Shown here: positions 33,196-43,984 of the stretch, piece after piece
How positions within the stretch are numbered: the stretch's first letter is position 1
Layout: every line of letters starts with the position of its first letter
Assembly: GCA_027625915.1 (NCBI GenBank)
Contig: JANTQA010000057.1
Location: 6,944,001 to 7,008,000 of the forward strand
Origin: Anaeramoeba flamelloides
Taxonomy: Eukaryota; Metamonada; Anaeramoebidae
DNA: 64,000 nucleotides
Direction of reading: 5' to 3'
Program-made: the position numbers and the translations under genes
The notes under the pieces: model-generated
The model's input: the letters and a program-made list of their open reading frames with translations, nothing else
Told to the model about the DNA's origin: nothing
The model's database searches: none

Positions 33196-34368
33196 TTAAC
33201 ACCTCCATAATTCTACTTTGCCCTTTGAATAGTTAGCGACAATTATATAGTTGCTGTGGCCATAAACGAATAGAGTGACAGATCCGACTGTTTTATCATT
33301 TTCTTCAATTTTCGAGAGTTGGAAATTGTAGTTGCTGTCTGAGGGGCTTAAGAGGTACAAGTTACCGCCGTCGTCGTCAGACAAGAAGATTTGCCCAGTT
33401 GTGCCAATTTCTGTGCAAATTCCAGGAGCGCCGCTTCCTTCTGTGCTGCTTTTGGGGTTAAAGTCCTTTGCGATGATATGCTTTGTGTATGATCCTGTGT
33501 CCAAGAGGTTGTCTGGGATTTCGTAGATGGCCACGTATCCGTTCTTCCCCGAATCGCCCTGGCTTGTCACGAGCAAATGGTCCTTGCCATAGAACTGTTG
33601 AATTTTGATGTCAAAGCCTGTTCCGAGATCGGCGTCGATGGTCAAGGACTTAATGCTCGAGGTGTCCAACCAGTTGTTGCTTGTGGAGTATGTCAAGGTC
33701 AGCTTTTTGGAAAAGTACTCTGCAGCATAGATCACGACGGTCCCGTTTTGCTCGTAGAGCTCAACAAAGGTGTCTGGTCCTTTCGCGAGCACTGTTTCGG
33801 TAAAGCTTCCGCCTTGCTTACTTTGCTTCAACATGACCAATTCACCGGTGCCACTGCCAAATAAGGGCTTGTGTCCGCTTGCGGCGATGATTTCGGGGAT
33901 CCCGTCGTTGTCAAAATCATGGAACTTGCATTGGTGATAATACCACCCGCTTTTTTTTGTCGAGAGAGTGACAGGACTGGCGTCGACACCACCGTTTTCG
34001 GATGTGTCCAAAAAGTAGATTTTGCCATCGTCCTTTCCTGGCATCAGAAATCCATCATTTATGATGATCCCGTTTTTCCCAAAGAACTGTGAAGGCGCAG
34101 TTTCGATCCCGTTTGGCCATTGGAAATCGAAATTGAGCTTCTTTGGCTCGGCACTTTCCCAAGAGGCGAGCTTTTCTTCAATGTCCTCAACAACATAGAT
34201 TTTGCCCTTTTCAAAGGGGTTCCCAGTGAAGCTCGAAATATACAATGAGTGCTGCGACTTTGCGTTTTCAACAACAGAGACAAAGCCTGGGTTTGTAACA
34301 GAAAATTCGTCAACTTTTTTGCAGCTAAGAACCGCAAGAATAAAAAGAAAAAAGAGTAAAGATTTCAT
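33196..34368 (-). CDS. Lipoprotein-like secreted protein with Ca-binding propeller motif, 390 aa; G+C-rich
   Basis: Single exon, ATG at 34366-34368, TAA at 33196-33198. The N-terminus MKSLLFFLFILAVLSCKK is a signal peptide whose VLSC (residues 13-16) fits a bacterial lipobox followed by KK. This pattern is common in Bacteroidota lipoproteins. The body has repeated short blades. One is HDFDNDGIPEIIAASG (150-165), the FG-GAP/VCBS calcium-binding DxDxDG motif. Others are GKDDGKIYFLD, DDDGGNLYLL and KGKVELW. Together these suggest a beta-propeller. Likely extracellular or membrane-attached. The gene is far richer in G+C than its surroundings: I count 31 G/C of 60 at 33421-33480 against 15 of 60 at 33121-33180. 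That fits recent transfer from a bacterium, or strong codon bias of a highly expressed gene. Function unknown. Confidence 0.78.
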   Translation of the reverse strand: MKSLLFFLFILAVLSCKKVDEFSVTNPGFVSVVENAKSQHSLYISSFTGNPFEKGKIYVVEDIEEKLASWESAEPKKLNFDFQWPNGIETAPSQFFGKNGIIINDGFLMPGKDDGKIYFLDTSENGGVDASPVTLSTKKSGWYYHQCKFHDFDNDGIPEIIAASGHKPLFGSGTGELVMLKQSKQGGSFTETVLAKGPDTFVELYEQNGTVVIYAAEYFSKKLTLTYSTSNNWLDTSSIKSLTIDADLGTGFDIKIQQFYGKDHLLVTSQGDSGKNGYVAIYEIPDNLLDTGSYTKHIIAKDFNPKSSTEGSGAPGICTEIGTTGQIFLSDDDGGNLYLLSPSDSNYNFQLSKIEENDKTVGSVTLFVYGHSNYIIVANYSKGKVELWRC

Positions 34369-37300
34369 AAAGTTAATTTTGAAAATTGTAAAAAAATGAA
34401 TCTTGTAAACTTTTTTTTCTCATTTTAAACTCATTTTTGAAAGTGAGAGTCGTGTGAAATTGTGAGCCTGCACAGAAACCTTTTGAGAATTTTACTTTTA
34501 ACAAAGAGATTTTTCTGTATGTTTGAATCGTAAAAAAAAATTCTTTTCAGAAAATTGCTTGTTCGTTCTTTGAAATACTTATTTGAGAGTCTTGGTAATC
34601 CCTCAAAAAATAAATAATAAGAAATATTCCAGTCAAATATCGTAATAAGTTTTGATTATATTAAGATCAAAGTAAGATTGGCATAAGACTAATGGTCACA
34701 TTTGTTTGTATTTTGGTTCATAGTTCTTATCTGTAGGGATTTTTCAATACTAAATATTTGTGGATATTTTTGATCTTTTCCAATTTTCTTAATTTTATAT
34801 TGAGGTATTGTATCATTATTGAGTTTAAGTCAGATTAAAGACGGTGTTTGCTTTCTTGAATAACAGATTCAAATTTGTTTTTTATATTCCTTAAACAAAC
34901 AATCATAAAAGTTTTTTTGAATGAATTGTAACTTCTCTAAATTTGTGCCATTTATGAAAATCTTTTTGCTATTGTTTCAAAAACACTTGAAATAACATAA
35001 ACACAAGAATGGTGTTTGACTGGGCATAAACATCAAAGGAATAATCTTGGATTTTTTCAAAATATTGATCTCGAAAAATATAGAATCATCGATTCTTGAA
35101 ATATAAAAACTTCAAACTGTTTTCTATTAGATAATTCTTGAAATTTCCTTTTAATTGTGATGATCTCAAATACTAAAAGCAAAATTGAAATGAAAACCAA
35201 TTTTCCTTCTTTGTTTGTCTGAAACTATGTTGTTCATTTTGAGTCAGGTATGTATTTTTTTGAATCTTATATCCAATAATTCAATCAGATAATATTTCTT
35301 ACTTTTTTATTTTTTTTACCCTTTAACTCTTGAGTAGAACTTAAGAACAATCAAGGTCACGTGGGATGGAAATTATTCATCAATTGTCTTTTATTCAGAA
35401 TTTTCAAAAAAAAAAAAAAGATTTTCAATTTTTTGAGACGTCTTAAATTCTTTGTTGTTTTTGCGACAATTCTGAAACACCATTAAATATCACTTCTTAT
35501 CTTTCAACTTTAATTTTTTTTGTTGCAATCTTGTAAATTTCAAAAGGAGTGAAAAAAAACAAAAACAAATATTTTCGAAAATGTGAAAATTTTTTCCAAT
35601 TTTTAAAAAAAATAGAGCTTTTTTAGAATAACAAATTAAGAGATATAAATGAATCTCAGAGATCTTTTAAAGATATAAATTTTTGTTGAGATTAAATATT
35701 TGTCAATGGCAATTTGTTACTCATAAAAGCAAATTAATAATAATAAAATTTATGTTACAAATTTCATAAATGAAAAGCTAAATTTAAATTTTAAAAATAT
35801 ATTTGGAAAATGATAATTTCAGTGTTGGAAAATGCTGAATATTTTCATTTTCTTTTAATTAATGGATAAGGAGAAAAAAAATTTTAAGAAGTCATCCAAA
35901 CAATTGTCATTTATACAACAGAAAATTTTAAGATCACAATAATCAAGTTCTCACAAAATATAGTACCACCATGAAGTTTATTTGATTTTGGAAACTGCTT
36001 TTGAAATATTGTTTAAGGAAGGATGGACATTTTACTATTTTGAAAATTATTTATTGTGTAAACATTACTGAAAAATTTTTTTTGAGTGCTAACAGATATT
36101 GAAATTTTGAAACCAAAACACCATTCACTGGTCTTTTTCCGAAAAGAACCCAAAGTAATTCAGAGTTGAATCTTGATTTTTTAATTTTTTGAAGATTTTT
36201 TTTGATTCAATTGTTGGTTTTATTAAATACGGTTTTGGGATCTAGAAATTATTTTATGGGTTTCTTGAAATTAATTATTGGATAACCCAAAAAAATAGAC
36301 CTCAAAAAGATGTAAATTTTTAACAAATATTTTCATTTTAACGATCAAACAACAAAAGATCACCTTTACAAGGATAAACTTTTTTGAAATCAAGAAAGTA
36401 AAATAATTCAAATAGCCTCTTTTCGAAGATTAATTTCTTTTTCTTGAATTGAATGAACCCAAACAATTTAAAACCTTGGATTTCTCCCCCTATTACTAAA
36501 TAGTATTCTTTTATAAAACTTTTTTGTTACAAATTAACTTTCAAGATTCTATTTTCAAATATTTTTAACAAACCAAAAAAAAAAAATAATATCTTTTCAA
36601 AAATTACAGAGAAGGGATTGAATTCTTTGCAATCAAAATATAACTACAAAGGAAAAATTCCAAGAAAATGAAATATTGATGAAAAAAATATCAATCAGAA
36701 TTAAGAATTATTTTTGGTTCTTAAGGGATTAGCCTCACCATAGATTTCTCCATAATAAAAGTATGTTGTAACTGGGTATAAATGATATTAGTACGCCATG
36801 GCTAAAATAGCTCTAAAAAATCTATTATAAATCTTATTGCACAATAAATTATTACATTTTTTATTAATGATCACAATTAAAAAAGTTTCATTTTAAAAAA
36901 AAAATTTTTTTAATTCCTTTTCCAAATCTAAAAATAGAAACCCAAAATACAGTATTATAGTATTAAATAATTTAGATTTAGAACTTCCAAAAGTAACTAT
37001 TTTTATAATTTTTGAATTTCAAAGATTAACTCAATAGTCATCAACATAAAAGTACAAAGACTGATTAGTTTTGTTTTCTTTTGATAAAGATACTTGTAGC
37101 ATTAATATATTTGCTTGATTTGAGAAATAATTTGTCAAAAAAATTTATTCGTTAATTATTTAATTTTTTAAAAAAAAACGAATTTTTTAGTAACTAATCT
37201 ACATTTCGCCACAAATTTAAGCAAGATAATTTGTGACTCTGTAGTCTGAATATTGATAATTCAACCTTGAAATTTATGGCGAAATGTAGATTTTATTCTG

Positions 37301-38109
37301 AAATTTTTGAGTTTTTTACAAATATATAGATCATTTTTCATTGATAAGATCAACAAATATTACTGCTTTACTATTTGATTTTTTAGATACATTTGAAACA
37401 GGTAGCACGAACGTGGTTAGGTCCAATAACAACATACTTTGTCCCTAGGCTTCTCCTTGGTAGACGCCCAATCCCTTACAAACTCAAAAATAAATAAGTA
37501 TAAAATCAAACAAATTCATTGAGTATTTCTTTATTTCTGAAGATTTATTCAAAAAATATACTATTTTCTTTGGCAAAAACTCGAATTGGATGAGTTAAAG
37601 CAAATTAGGAATAAAAAATTGATTTTGGGGATTCTGTAGTTATGAAAAAGTAATTTATTTTTTAATAATTTTTTTAAATAAAAGTTTTTTCATTCAGAAT
37701 TAAAAATAAGACTAAGTAAAGAATAATTAGTCCGGTCATATTTTACTGATAAGATCACCAAATGAATAAATCTTTTTTTATTTTTTTTTAATCAATTTTT
37801 ATTTATTTTTAATTTCCATTTTTTTATTAATGTGTTAAATATATTATACTAGGATAAATCTCACCCTCATATTTATTAAAAAATGGATCTATTTGGTTAA
37901 AGATAGGTTTTGAAGAATTCAGTTTCACGTAAAAAGTGGTACTAGAATTTAGCGCAATGAAATTACCAAATTCAAATTTTTACTCAAAAAATAATATAGT
38001 AACCATATTCATTCTTCACAGATAATGTATGTAATTTCTTATATAAATAATATCTTGGTATATTCCAACTAATAATAGTCTAAAATAATTGGGAAATTAA
38101 AAAGATTAT
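34369..38109. other. Non-coding stretch with F9 copy 2
   Basis: No gene seen on either strand. Apart from F9 at 36721-37478 I recognise nothing repeated in the window. Confidence 0.6.
36721..37478. mobile_element. MITE F9, copy 2
   Basis: About 758 bases. The left end TTAAGGGATTAGCCTCACCA and onward to GTATGTTGTAACTGGG is matched in inverse at the right end (37395-37478, reading TAAGGGATTGGGCGTC...GTATGTTGTTATTGG on the other strand). The right end is noticeably less A+T-rich. Internal blocks match copy 1 at 9191-10660. Confidence 0.65.
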
Positions 38110-39600
38110 TTCATCTAACAAATCCTAAGAGAATCAGATTTATTGAAGCAATAAATTGAAAAATCCAAAAGCCAACAATTAAAAGTATTAAAAACAGTTG
38201 AAATAATAATTTAAAATCAATTTAATCAAATAATCCAAAATAAAGAAAAAAAATCAGAAAAAAACCAATCAAAATGAACCTAAAATCCAAAAAATGAGAA
38301 AATTAAAAACAAAAAACAAAAAAAAAAAAATAAAATTAATCAATGAATCAGAAGAGATAATCAATAAATTTTAAAAAAAAAAACGAAAAAGAAAAAGATA
38401 AACTGAAATTATCCAAAGTATCCAAAGAAATTTTTGATTCAAAAATGAACTATCAAAATGTAATTCAATTAAAAAACCAAAACAAAGCCGCTAGGAATCC
38501 TTCTTCAACAACCCATGGGAATTATTTTACATCAAATTATACATTAAAATGGAAAAGATATAATCCAAAATCAAAAATTAACAATTACCATTATTAATTT
38601 TGTACTAAATATCGTTATTTTCCAATTCATTTATTAAAATTTTTATTTATAGTTCTGGAAATAAATAACAAATAATTTGTTGAAAAAACAAGAGAAGATC
38701 CTGAGAAAATCAATAAGAAATGTTATTTTAATACATTTAATTTATATTTAACATCAGATGTTAAGATAATATTATAATTAAGTATAATTTGATTTTAGGA
38801 GTATATAAAGTTAGAAGCAATTAATACCCAAAATAGAGAAAAATTATCATTGGGATTTTGATTGATCTTATTATTTTAATACTTATTGTCATGGTAAATT
38901 GCTATAACCAATGTGGAAAAAAAGTGAAACAGGAAAAAAGTTAAACACAGTTTTTAATTTGGAACCTTACTGAAAATGAAAAGTAAGATCAATTAAAAAA
39001 AGTATAAATAAATAAATAAAGACAAAAGGAAGTATTCAACACAATAAAAGTTTTTTTAATACTAACTTTTGGTATGGCTTTTTCTTTGATTGATCAATAA
39101 TTAAAAATTTGTTCAAAAAATTCACTATTTTTGAGATCACCAAAACTACGCCTACAATTTCAACATGAGAGAAGATTTAAATGGTATTTGTTGGGTTGAT
39201 TGAAAATAATTAACGGAACTATCCTTTGAACTTAATTTGTTTTTTCTTTGAATTGATTTTACTTTACATTTTCATTTTCAGTAATGTTCCCAATTAAAAA
39301 CCGTGTTGAACTTTTTTTCCTGTTTCACTTTTTTTCCAAAACGGTAAATTTTTTCTGAAAAAATAAAAATGAAAAAGGGAAAATAGTTTACAGAAAGTTA
39401 TATCCAAAAAATATCAAATTAAAAGAAAATGATATTTTAGAGATTTTCTTAGATATGGATCAAAAAAAAAATTTCATTAAAAATCAATAACAATAACCTT
39501 GTATTACTTCGAAAATTACCATAAAGTGTTTAATTTTTTGCTATAAATATAGAAGAAAATAAACAAAAGAAAAAAAAAATCAAATTACTTTTATCTCAAA
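38110..39600 (+). pseudogene. Decayed TRIM-like gene copy a (coiled coil + SPRY remnants)
   Basis: Starts inside the coiled-coil coding region (AGAGAATCAGATTTATTGAA, AAATTGAAAAATCCAAAAGC) and runs through a degenerate start of SPRY (GATTCAAAAATGAACTATC, CTAGGAATCCTTCTTC) with several stops and frameshifts. MITE F6 then interrupts it (38911-39353). The SPRY C-terminal coding resumes at 39390-39597 (AAATTAAAAGAAAATGATAT, TTAGATATGGATCAAAA). No B-box exon is visible upstream. Clearly a dead member of the family represented intact at 40554 and 59255. Confidence 0.8.
38911..39353. mobile_element. MITE F6, copy 2, inside TRIM-like pseudogene
   Basis: Ends GTGGAAAAAAAGTGAAACAG and CTGTTTCACTTTTTTTCCAA are inverted complements. 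Each arm carries an extra GGAAAAAAG-type unit relative to copy 1. The interior matches 26893-27299. Confidence 0.8.
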
Positions 39601-40443
39601 TAAAAAGTTGACTTTTTCATTTTTATATTTCTTTTTTTTTTTTAAATTGTATCTATTTTACTATCTTAACTCTTCTTTATTTTTCTTTATTTCATTATTT
39701 TTCTTTGTTCTTATTGTTAGAGACATTTTTTAACCGAAAATAATTTATGTTTTTATAAAACAATTGTTCTGAAAGGATCTTTAAAAAGTGTGAAAAAGGA
39801 ATAAAAACTTATATCTTTAGAATACTTTTATCATTTTGATTATAAAATTTAATTTTTTTCGATTTTTCATAATCCTTTGTTATAATATTTTTAGCAACAA
39901 AGTGGATAACCCACATTTAAAAATAACTTTCTTTTTGATCTAAACAGATTGAAAAAATAATCTTTTAGAATCTATTTCAATATTTAAAATACTACGAGAT
40001 ACTATTATTATCAGACCTGACTTTCTTTTGGGATTTCCTACTCTTATTATTTCTTAATAATGATATTGAGATCTTTTTTTCTTCTTAATAAGTTTTAAAT
40101 ATAATTATTTCTATAAATTCCATACCTTGGAATATCAAACAAACACCCAATATTATTGTATGGTATGTAGTCTGAAATATTTTGATTAAATCAAAACGTA
40201 AAAAAAATGTGAAATTTTGATTATATAACTACCATAAATCTTGTAGCTTTTGAAATTCGTAGACTTTCAAATCCTTTCCAAAACTAGAAACCTTTCAACA
40301 CTTCCAAAAATTTTTAAAGTGGAATGGTGTTGTGATAAACTTTCCAACAGTCCTGAGTTTTTATGAAATCGTAATTTGATCATTTTTACATTTTTTTTCT
40401 TTACCTTTTTTTACTTTTTAATAAAAAACACAATTCGGTTTAC
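39601..40443. other. Intergenic stretch, nothing recognised
   Basis: A+T-rich DNA between pseudogene copy a and TRIM-like copy b. No gene, RNA or repeat family identified. Confidence 0.6.
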
Positions 40444-40530
40444 TTTTGAGTTTTATTTGAACAACAAGACCAAATTCCCACTTTTTCAAAAAAATTCTTT
40501 TTTCATTCCAAACCAAAACAAACAATAAAA
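40444..40530 (+). promoter_or_regulatory. Conserved upstream block of TRIM-like gene b
   Basis: AACAACAAGACCAAA, then CTTTTTCAAAAAAATTC, then TTTTTTCATTCCAAACCAAA. The block is nearly identical at 49170-49258, 59146-59231 and 63613-63698, always 20-50 bases before the start codon, while nearby DNA is diverged. Probably core promoter plus 5' leader. TTCATTCC resembles an initiator, but no start site can be proved here. Confidence 0.5.
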
Positions 40531-40553
40531 AGCACCCTAAATTAAGAATAAAA

Positions 40554-42360
40554 ATGTCTCAAACAAACAAAAACAAAAATGAAACAAAAAAACACAAAAA
40601 AAAAGAAGAAGAAAAGATCCAAAAAGAATCAAAAAACAATGAAAAATATTTTCCAATTGGTTTACCAACCCAAAGAAGAATCAAATGTGAAATTTGTTCA
40701 AAAGAGGGTGCTGAGTTTTATTGTTCTAAATGCCTTGTCCATTATTGCCAAAAATGTGAAGCTCAAGTTCATGCTCCTTTTTTGAAAAAAAAACATGAAA
40801 AATTTATTTCCCAAGATACTTTTATTGAAAACCAAGGTAAATTTATTGTTTATTCTTTTTTCCTTTTTCTGAATTCTTTGAAGTTTGACCAAATTAGTTG
40901 ATTGTTTTATTTTTAAAAGTGCTCAATTGTTTTTAATTTCTTTTTTGTTTTCATTAATTTTCTTTCTTTTCTCTTTCCTTCCAAAAAAAAAATCAAAAAA
41001 AAAACAAAAAATAACCAAAAAAGAATCCAAAAAAAAAAACAAATTTAATAATAGATGCCCAAAACACAATCAAAAATTACAATTTTATTGTCAAGAAGAA
41101 GATCAATTAATATGTCCAGATTGTACAGATAATTGCCTCGATCAAAAGCATTTAATATTATCCTTGAATAAAAAATGTAATGAAATTATCCAAAAAATGC
41201 AAATAATCCTGAATGAAATCCAAACCAAAGAAAAAGAAAACCAAGAAACAATTCAAAAAAGCCAACAAAATAAAAATAAATTCAAACAAAAAATCCAACA
41301 AATTTCACAACAAATTCAAAGAGAATCAGATTTATTAAAACAACAAATTGAAAAATCCAAAAATAAACACTTAAAATTATTAAAAACAATCCAAATCATA
41401 ATTGAAAATAAATTTAATCAAATAATCCAAAATAAAGAAAAAAACCTGAATAAAATCAATCAAAATAAAGCCAAAATCCAAAAAATAACAAAATTAAAAA
41501 CAAAAAATAAAAAAATTGAATTTATCAATGAATCTAACGAAATTATCAATAAAATTAAAAAAAAAAAAGAAAAAGAAAATGCAAAAGAAAAAGAAAAAGA
41601 AAATGAAAATGAAAATGAAAATGAAAATGAAAATGAAAATGAACAAGCAAAAGAAAAAGTTAATGAAAAAGAAAAAGAAAAAGAAAAAGAAAAAGAAAAA
41701 GAAAAAGAAAAAGAAAAAGACAAAAAAAAAGAAAAAGAAAAAGAAAAATTAAAAGAAAAAGATAATGAAAATGAAAAAAAAGAAAAATTTGGAAAAAAAC
41801 AAAAATTAATAAAAGAAATTTTTGATCCAAAAATGAACCGTAAAAAAACAATAAAATTAAAAAACCAAAACCTAACAGCTTGGAATCCTTCTTATTCAAA
41901 TCTCGGAATCATTTTGGGTCAAAGAAAATACTCGACTGGAAAACATAAAATCAAAATCAAAATTGACCAATTTCCAAATATTAACACTGTAGAAAATTGG
42001 ATTATCTTGGGAGTAATCCAAACTGAAAACCGAGCAAATTTAATTAGAAATAAATCTATAAATTACAAAGGAACCTTTTATTTTAAAATTCATTGGGATG
42101 GGTATCACAACTTGCTTAAATGCTCAAAAATAAAAAAACAAAATGGAAAATGGTATTCAAAAAAATATCCAATAAATATCAAATTAAAAGAAAATGATAT
42201 TTTTGAGATTTTATTAGATATGGATCAAAAAACAATTTCATTCAAAATTAATCAAAATAATCTTGGAATTGCTTGGCAAATGTTACCCAAAAATGTTCAT
42301 TTTTTTGCATATTTAGCGTATATAAAAGGAAATATTAATAACCAAATTACTTTGATTTAA
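40554..42360 (+). CDS. TRIM-like protein copy b: two B-boxes, coiled coil, SPRY (539 aa, two exons)
   Basis: Exon 1 is 40554-40836 and exon 2 is 41024-42360, with the GTAAATT donor after ...ENQ. B-box 1 uses C45, C48, C57, C60, C65, C68, H73 and H81. Exon 2 opens with B-box 2 (CPKH at 106-109, FYC117, C125/C128, H137). A coiled coil follows at ~150-290, then a Lys-Glu/Asn-Glu simple-repeat linker. SPRY from ~363 shows STGKHKIKIKIDQ, NDIFEILLDMDQKTISFKIN, LGIAW and the closing VHFFAYL. There is no RING, so ubiquitin-ligase activity is not implied. SPRY and B-box proteins of this layout bind protein ligands, often in innate defence or signalling. Cytosolic, as no signal is present. The joined frame is undamaged, which supports a working gene. 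Confidence 0.82.
40837..41023 (+). other. Intron of TRIM-like gene b
   Basis: GTAAAT donor and ...CCAAAAAAG acceptor give phase-1 joining (G|AA, Glu) and fuse both B-boxes. The T-rich tract lies ~40-90 bases before the acceptor, with an A-rich stretch between. The same acceptor context (CCAAAAAG|AATCC) is conserved in gene d, which is why I prefer it to the AG at 40897. Confidence 0.6.
41574..41770 (+). repeat. Coding simple repeat GAAAAA/GAAAAT
   Basis: Tandem hexamers coding (KE)n and (NE)n in the linker between coiled coil and SPRY of gene b. Much longer than in gene d (60955-61020), so it has expanded or contracted since duplication. Confidence 0.85.
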
Positions 42361-42587
42361 GCAGTTAATTTTTAATTCCAAATTGTTTTTTTCCTTCTTT
42401 TTTTTGTCTTATCTTTCTAAATTCTTAAAAGATTTTTTTTTTTTTTACTTTTTCTTCTTTTGAAGACTAATTGTTATATTTCAAAACCCAAAATAGTTTA
42501 ATTTTCTTTCATTGTTACCGATTATCTAATTCTTTTTATCATTTCATTTTCTTATTATGATCAAAAAAAACTATTATTTTCCTTTTT

Positions 42588-43310
42588 AAGGCCCTAGTCA
42601 TTTACCTTGGATTTGCTCCATTATCAAAGGAGTGACTTGACACCTAAAAAGGGCATTGTGGAATTGCCCTTCTTTTGATTGACAAAATTCAAATAACAAA
42701 AAATAATTTTTTTCGGATTCTCATTGGAACAAAATTCAACGAATTTAAAAAAAATTTCATAGTATCCTCTTTGACAAAAAATTCGATTAAAAAATAAAAA
42801 GTTAAAAAGGATTTTAATTCCAAAAAATCCAATAGAAAAAAAGAAGTACTTCTTTTTTTTTTTAAATTTCCAAAGGGTTAAATTTCTTGGATTTAAAACA
42901 AATTGTTTTCTAAAAGTATACAATCAATTTAATTCGATTTAATCAAATTTGTGGTTAGATTGTAACCCTCTAACTTTGATAAAGAAAGGATTTTGTAATA
43001 TTCTTTCGATAAAAATAACTCATTGTAAAAATGAAAAAAATGAAAAAAAGGAAAAAAAAAATCTTTGAGATCTCAAAAACTGCCAAAGAGTGACACCTCA
43101 AAACCAACACAGTTGTTTTCAAAATTATATATTCTAACCATTCAAATTGGGAATTGAGTGTCACTCTTTGGCAGTTTTTTCAAGAAATGACCTCTTTTTT
43201 GAGTGTTGATTTTTGGAAATCGATCGAAATTCACATGTTGGTTTGTTTTTGATTGCTATTAGGAACTCAGATAACATAAACTTAAATTTTTTAGTTAGTT
43301 CAGAAATACT
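42588..43310 (+). mobile_element. Dispersed element F8, copy 1, with conserved hairpin
   Basis: Starts AAGGCCCTAGTCATTTACC; matches 59575-60240 throughout (TTGACAAAATTCAAATAACA, ATTCTAACCATT, GTTGATTTTTG). Contains the hairpin at 43075-43179. Lies 3' of gene b, whereas the other copy lies in the intron of gene d, so it moved independently of the gene duplications. Confidence 0.65.
43075..43179. other. F8 hairpin, perfect 22-bp stem
   Basis: AACTGCCAAAGAGTGACAC (43078-43096) and GTGTCACTCTTTGGCAGTT (43158-43176) are perfect complements, extended by A/T to 22 pairs, with a 61-base loop that is conserved in copy 2 at 60006-60112. The stem sequences differ between copies but pairing is kept at three changed positions. 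Confidence 0.8.
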
Positions 43311-43984
43311 TTTTTTAACTGTAACAAATGGATTTTTTATTTTACTATTTGATTTATGTGTATATATTCCTAAATCATAAGCTTAACAATTATATTGTTT
43401 GTTTTTTTTTTATTTTTTAAGATTATGGGATAAATAAATAATAAGATTATTAAATAATCCAAAAGTATTATTTTTTTCTTTTTTATAAATGAATTTTTCT
43501 TGATAATGAAAAACTAAATTTGATATATTTTATTAGTAATCTTAATGCAAATAATTCTATTAGATCTTTTTAATATTCTATGTACAAGGCCAACTTTTCT
43601 TTTAATAAATTTATATTTGTTTTTTGATCCAATTCATCAGAGTTTTACTTGTTGTCCAAAAGAAGTATATTTTGATTTGGGTTATGGTAAAATTTATATT
43701 GATCCACACTAAAGAAGTTTTAAAGTACTTATTTGCACAATGGTAAAAATGAATTCATATATAAACTTATTTTTAGACTTTAGAGATATGAGTTTTAATT
43801 TTTAAAAAAATTTCATTTTTTCCAATTACTTTTAAGTCAAAACAATCACATTCTTTTAATTATTTGGTTTAGATTTTTTGATCAAAATATAAAAAGATAA
43901 ATTTGCAATCATTTTTCATTTTTCTGAAAATCTCATTTTTTTTTAGTAATTTCTGATTGTTTGTATGAACAAATAATATTGTAA

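Noticed and set aside
33332-34399. Several sense and antisense frames overlapping the G+C-rich gene
   Set aside because: High G+C reduces stops in all frames; only the minus-strand 390-residue frame has a signal peptide and motifs.
40885-41020. Hydrophobic N-terminal extension of exon 2 in gene b
   Set aside because: It is a translated T-tract of the intron; gene d shows a different hydrophobic stretch at the same place, and the B-box exon join gives a better protein.
41460-41899. Serine/phenylalanine- and leucine-rich frames opposite gene b's KE repeat
   Set aside because: Shadow of the GAAAAA simple repeat.
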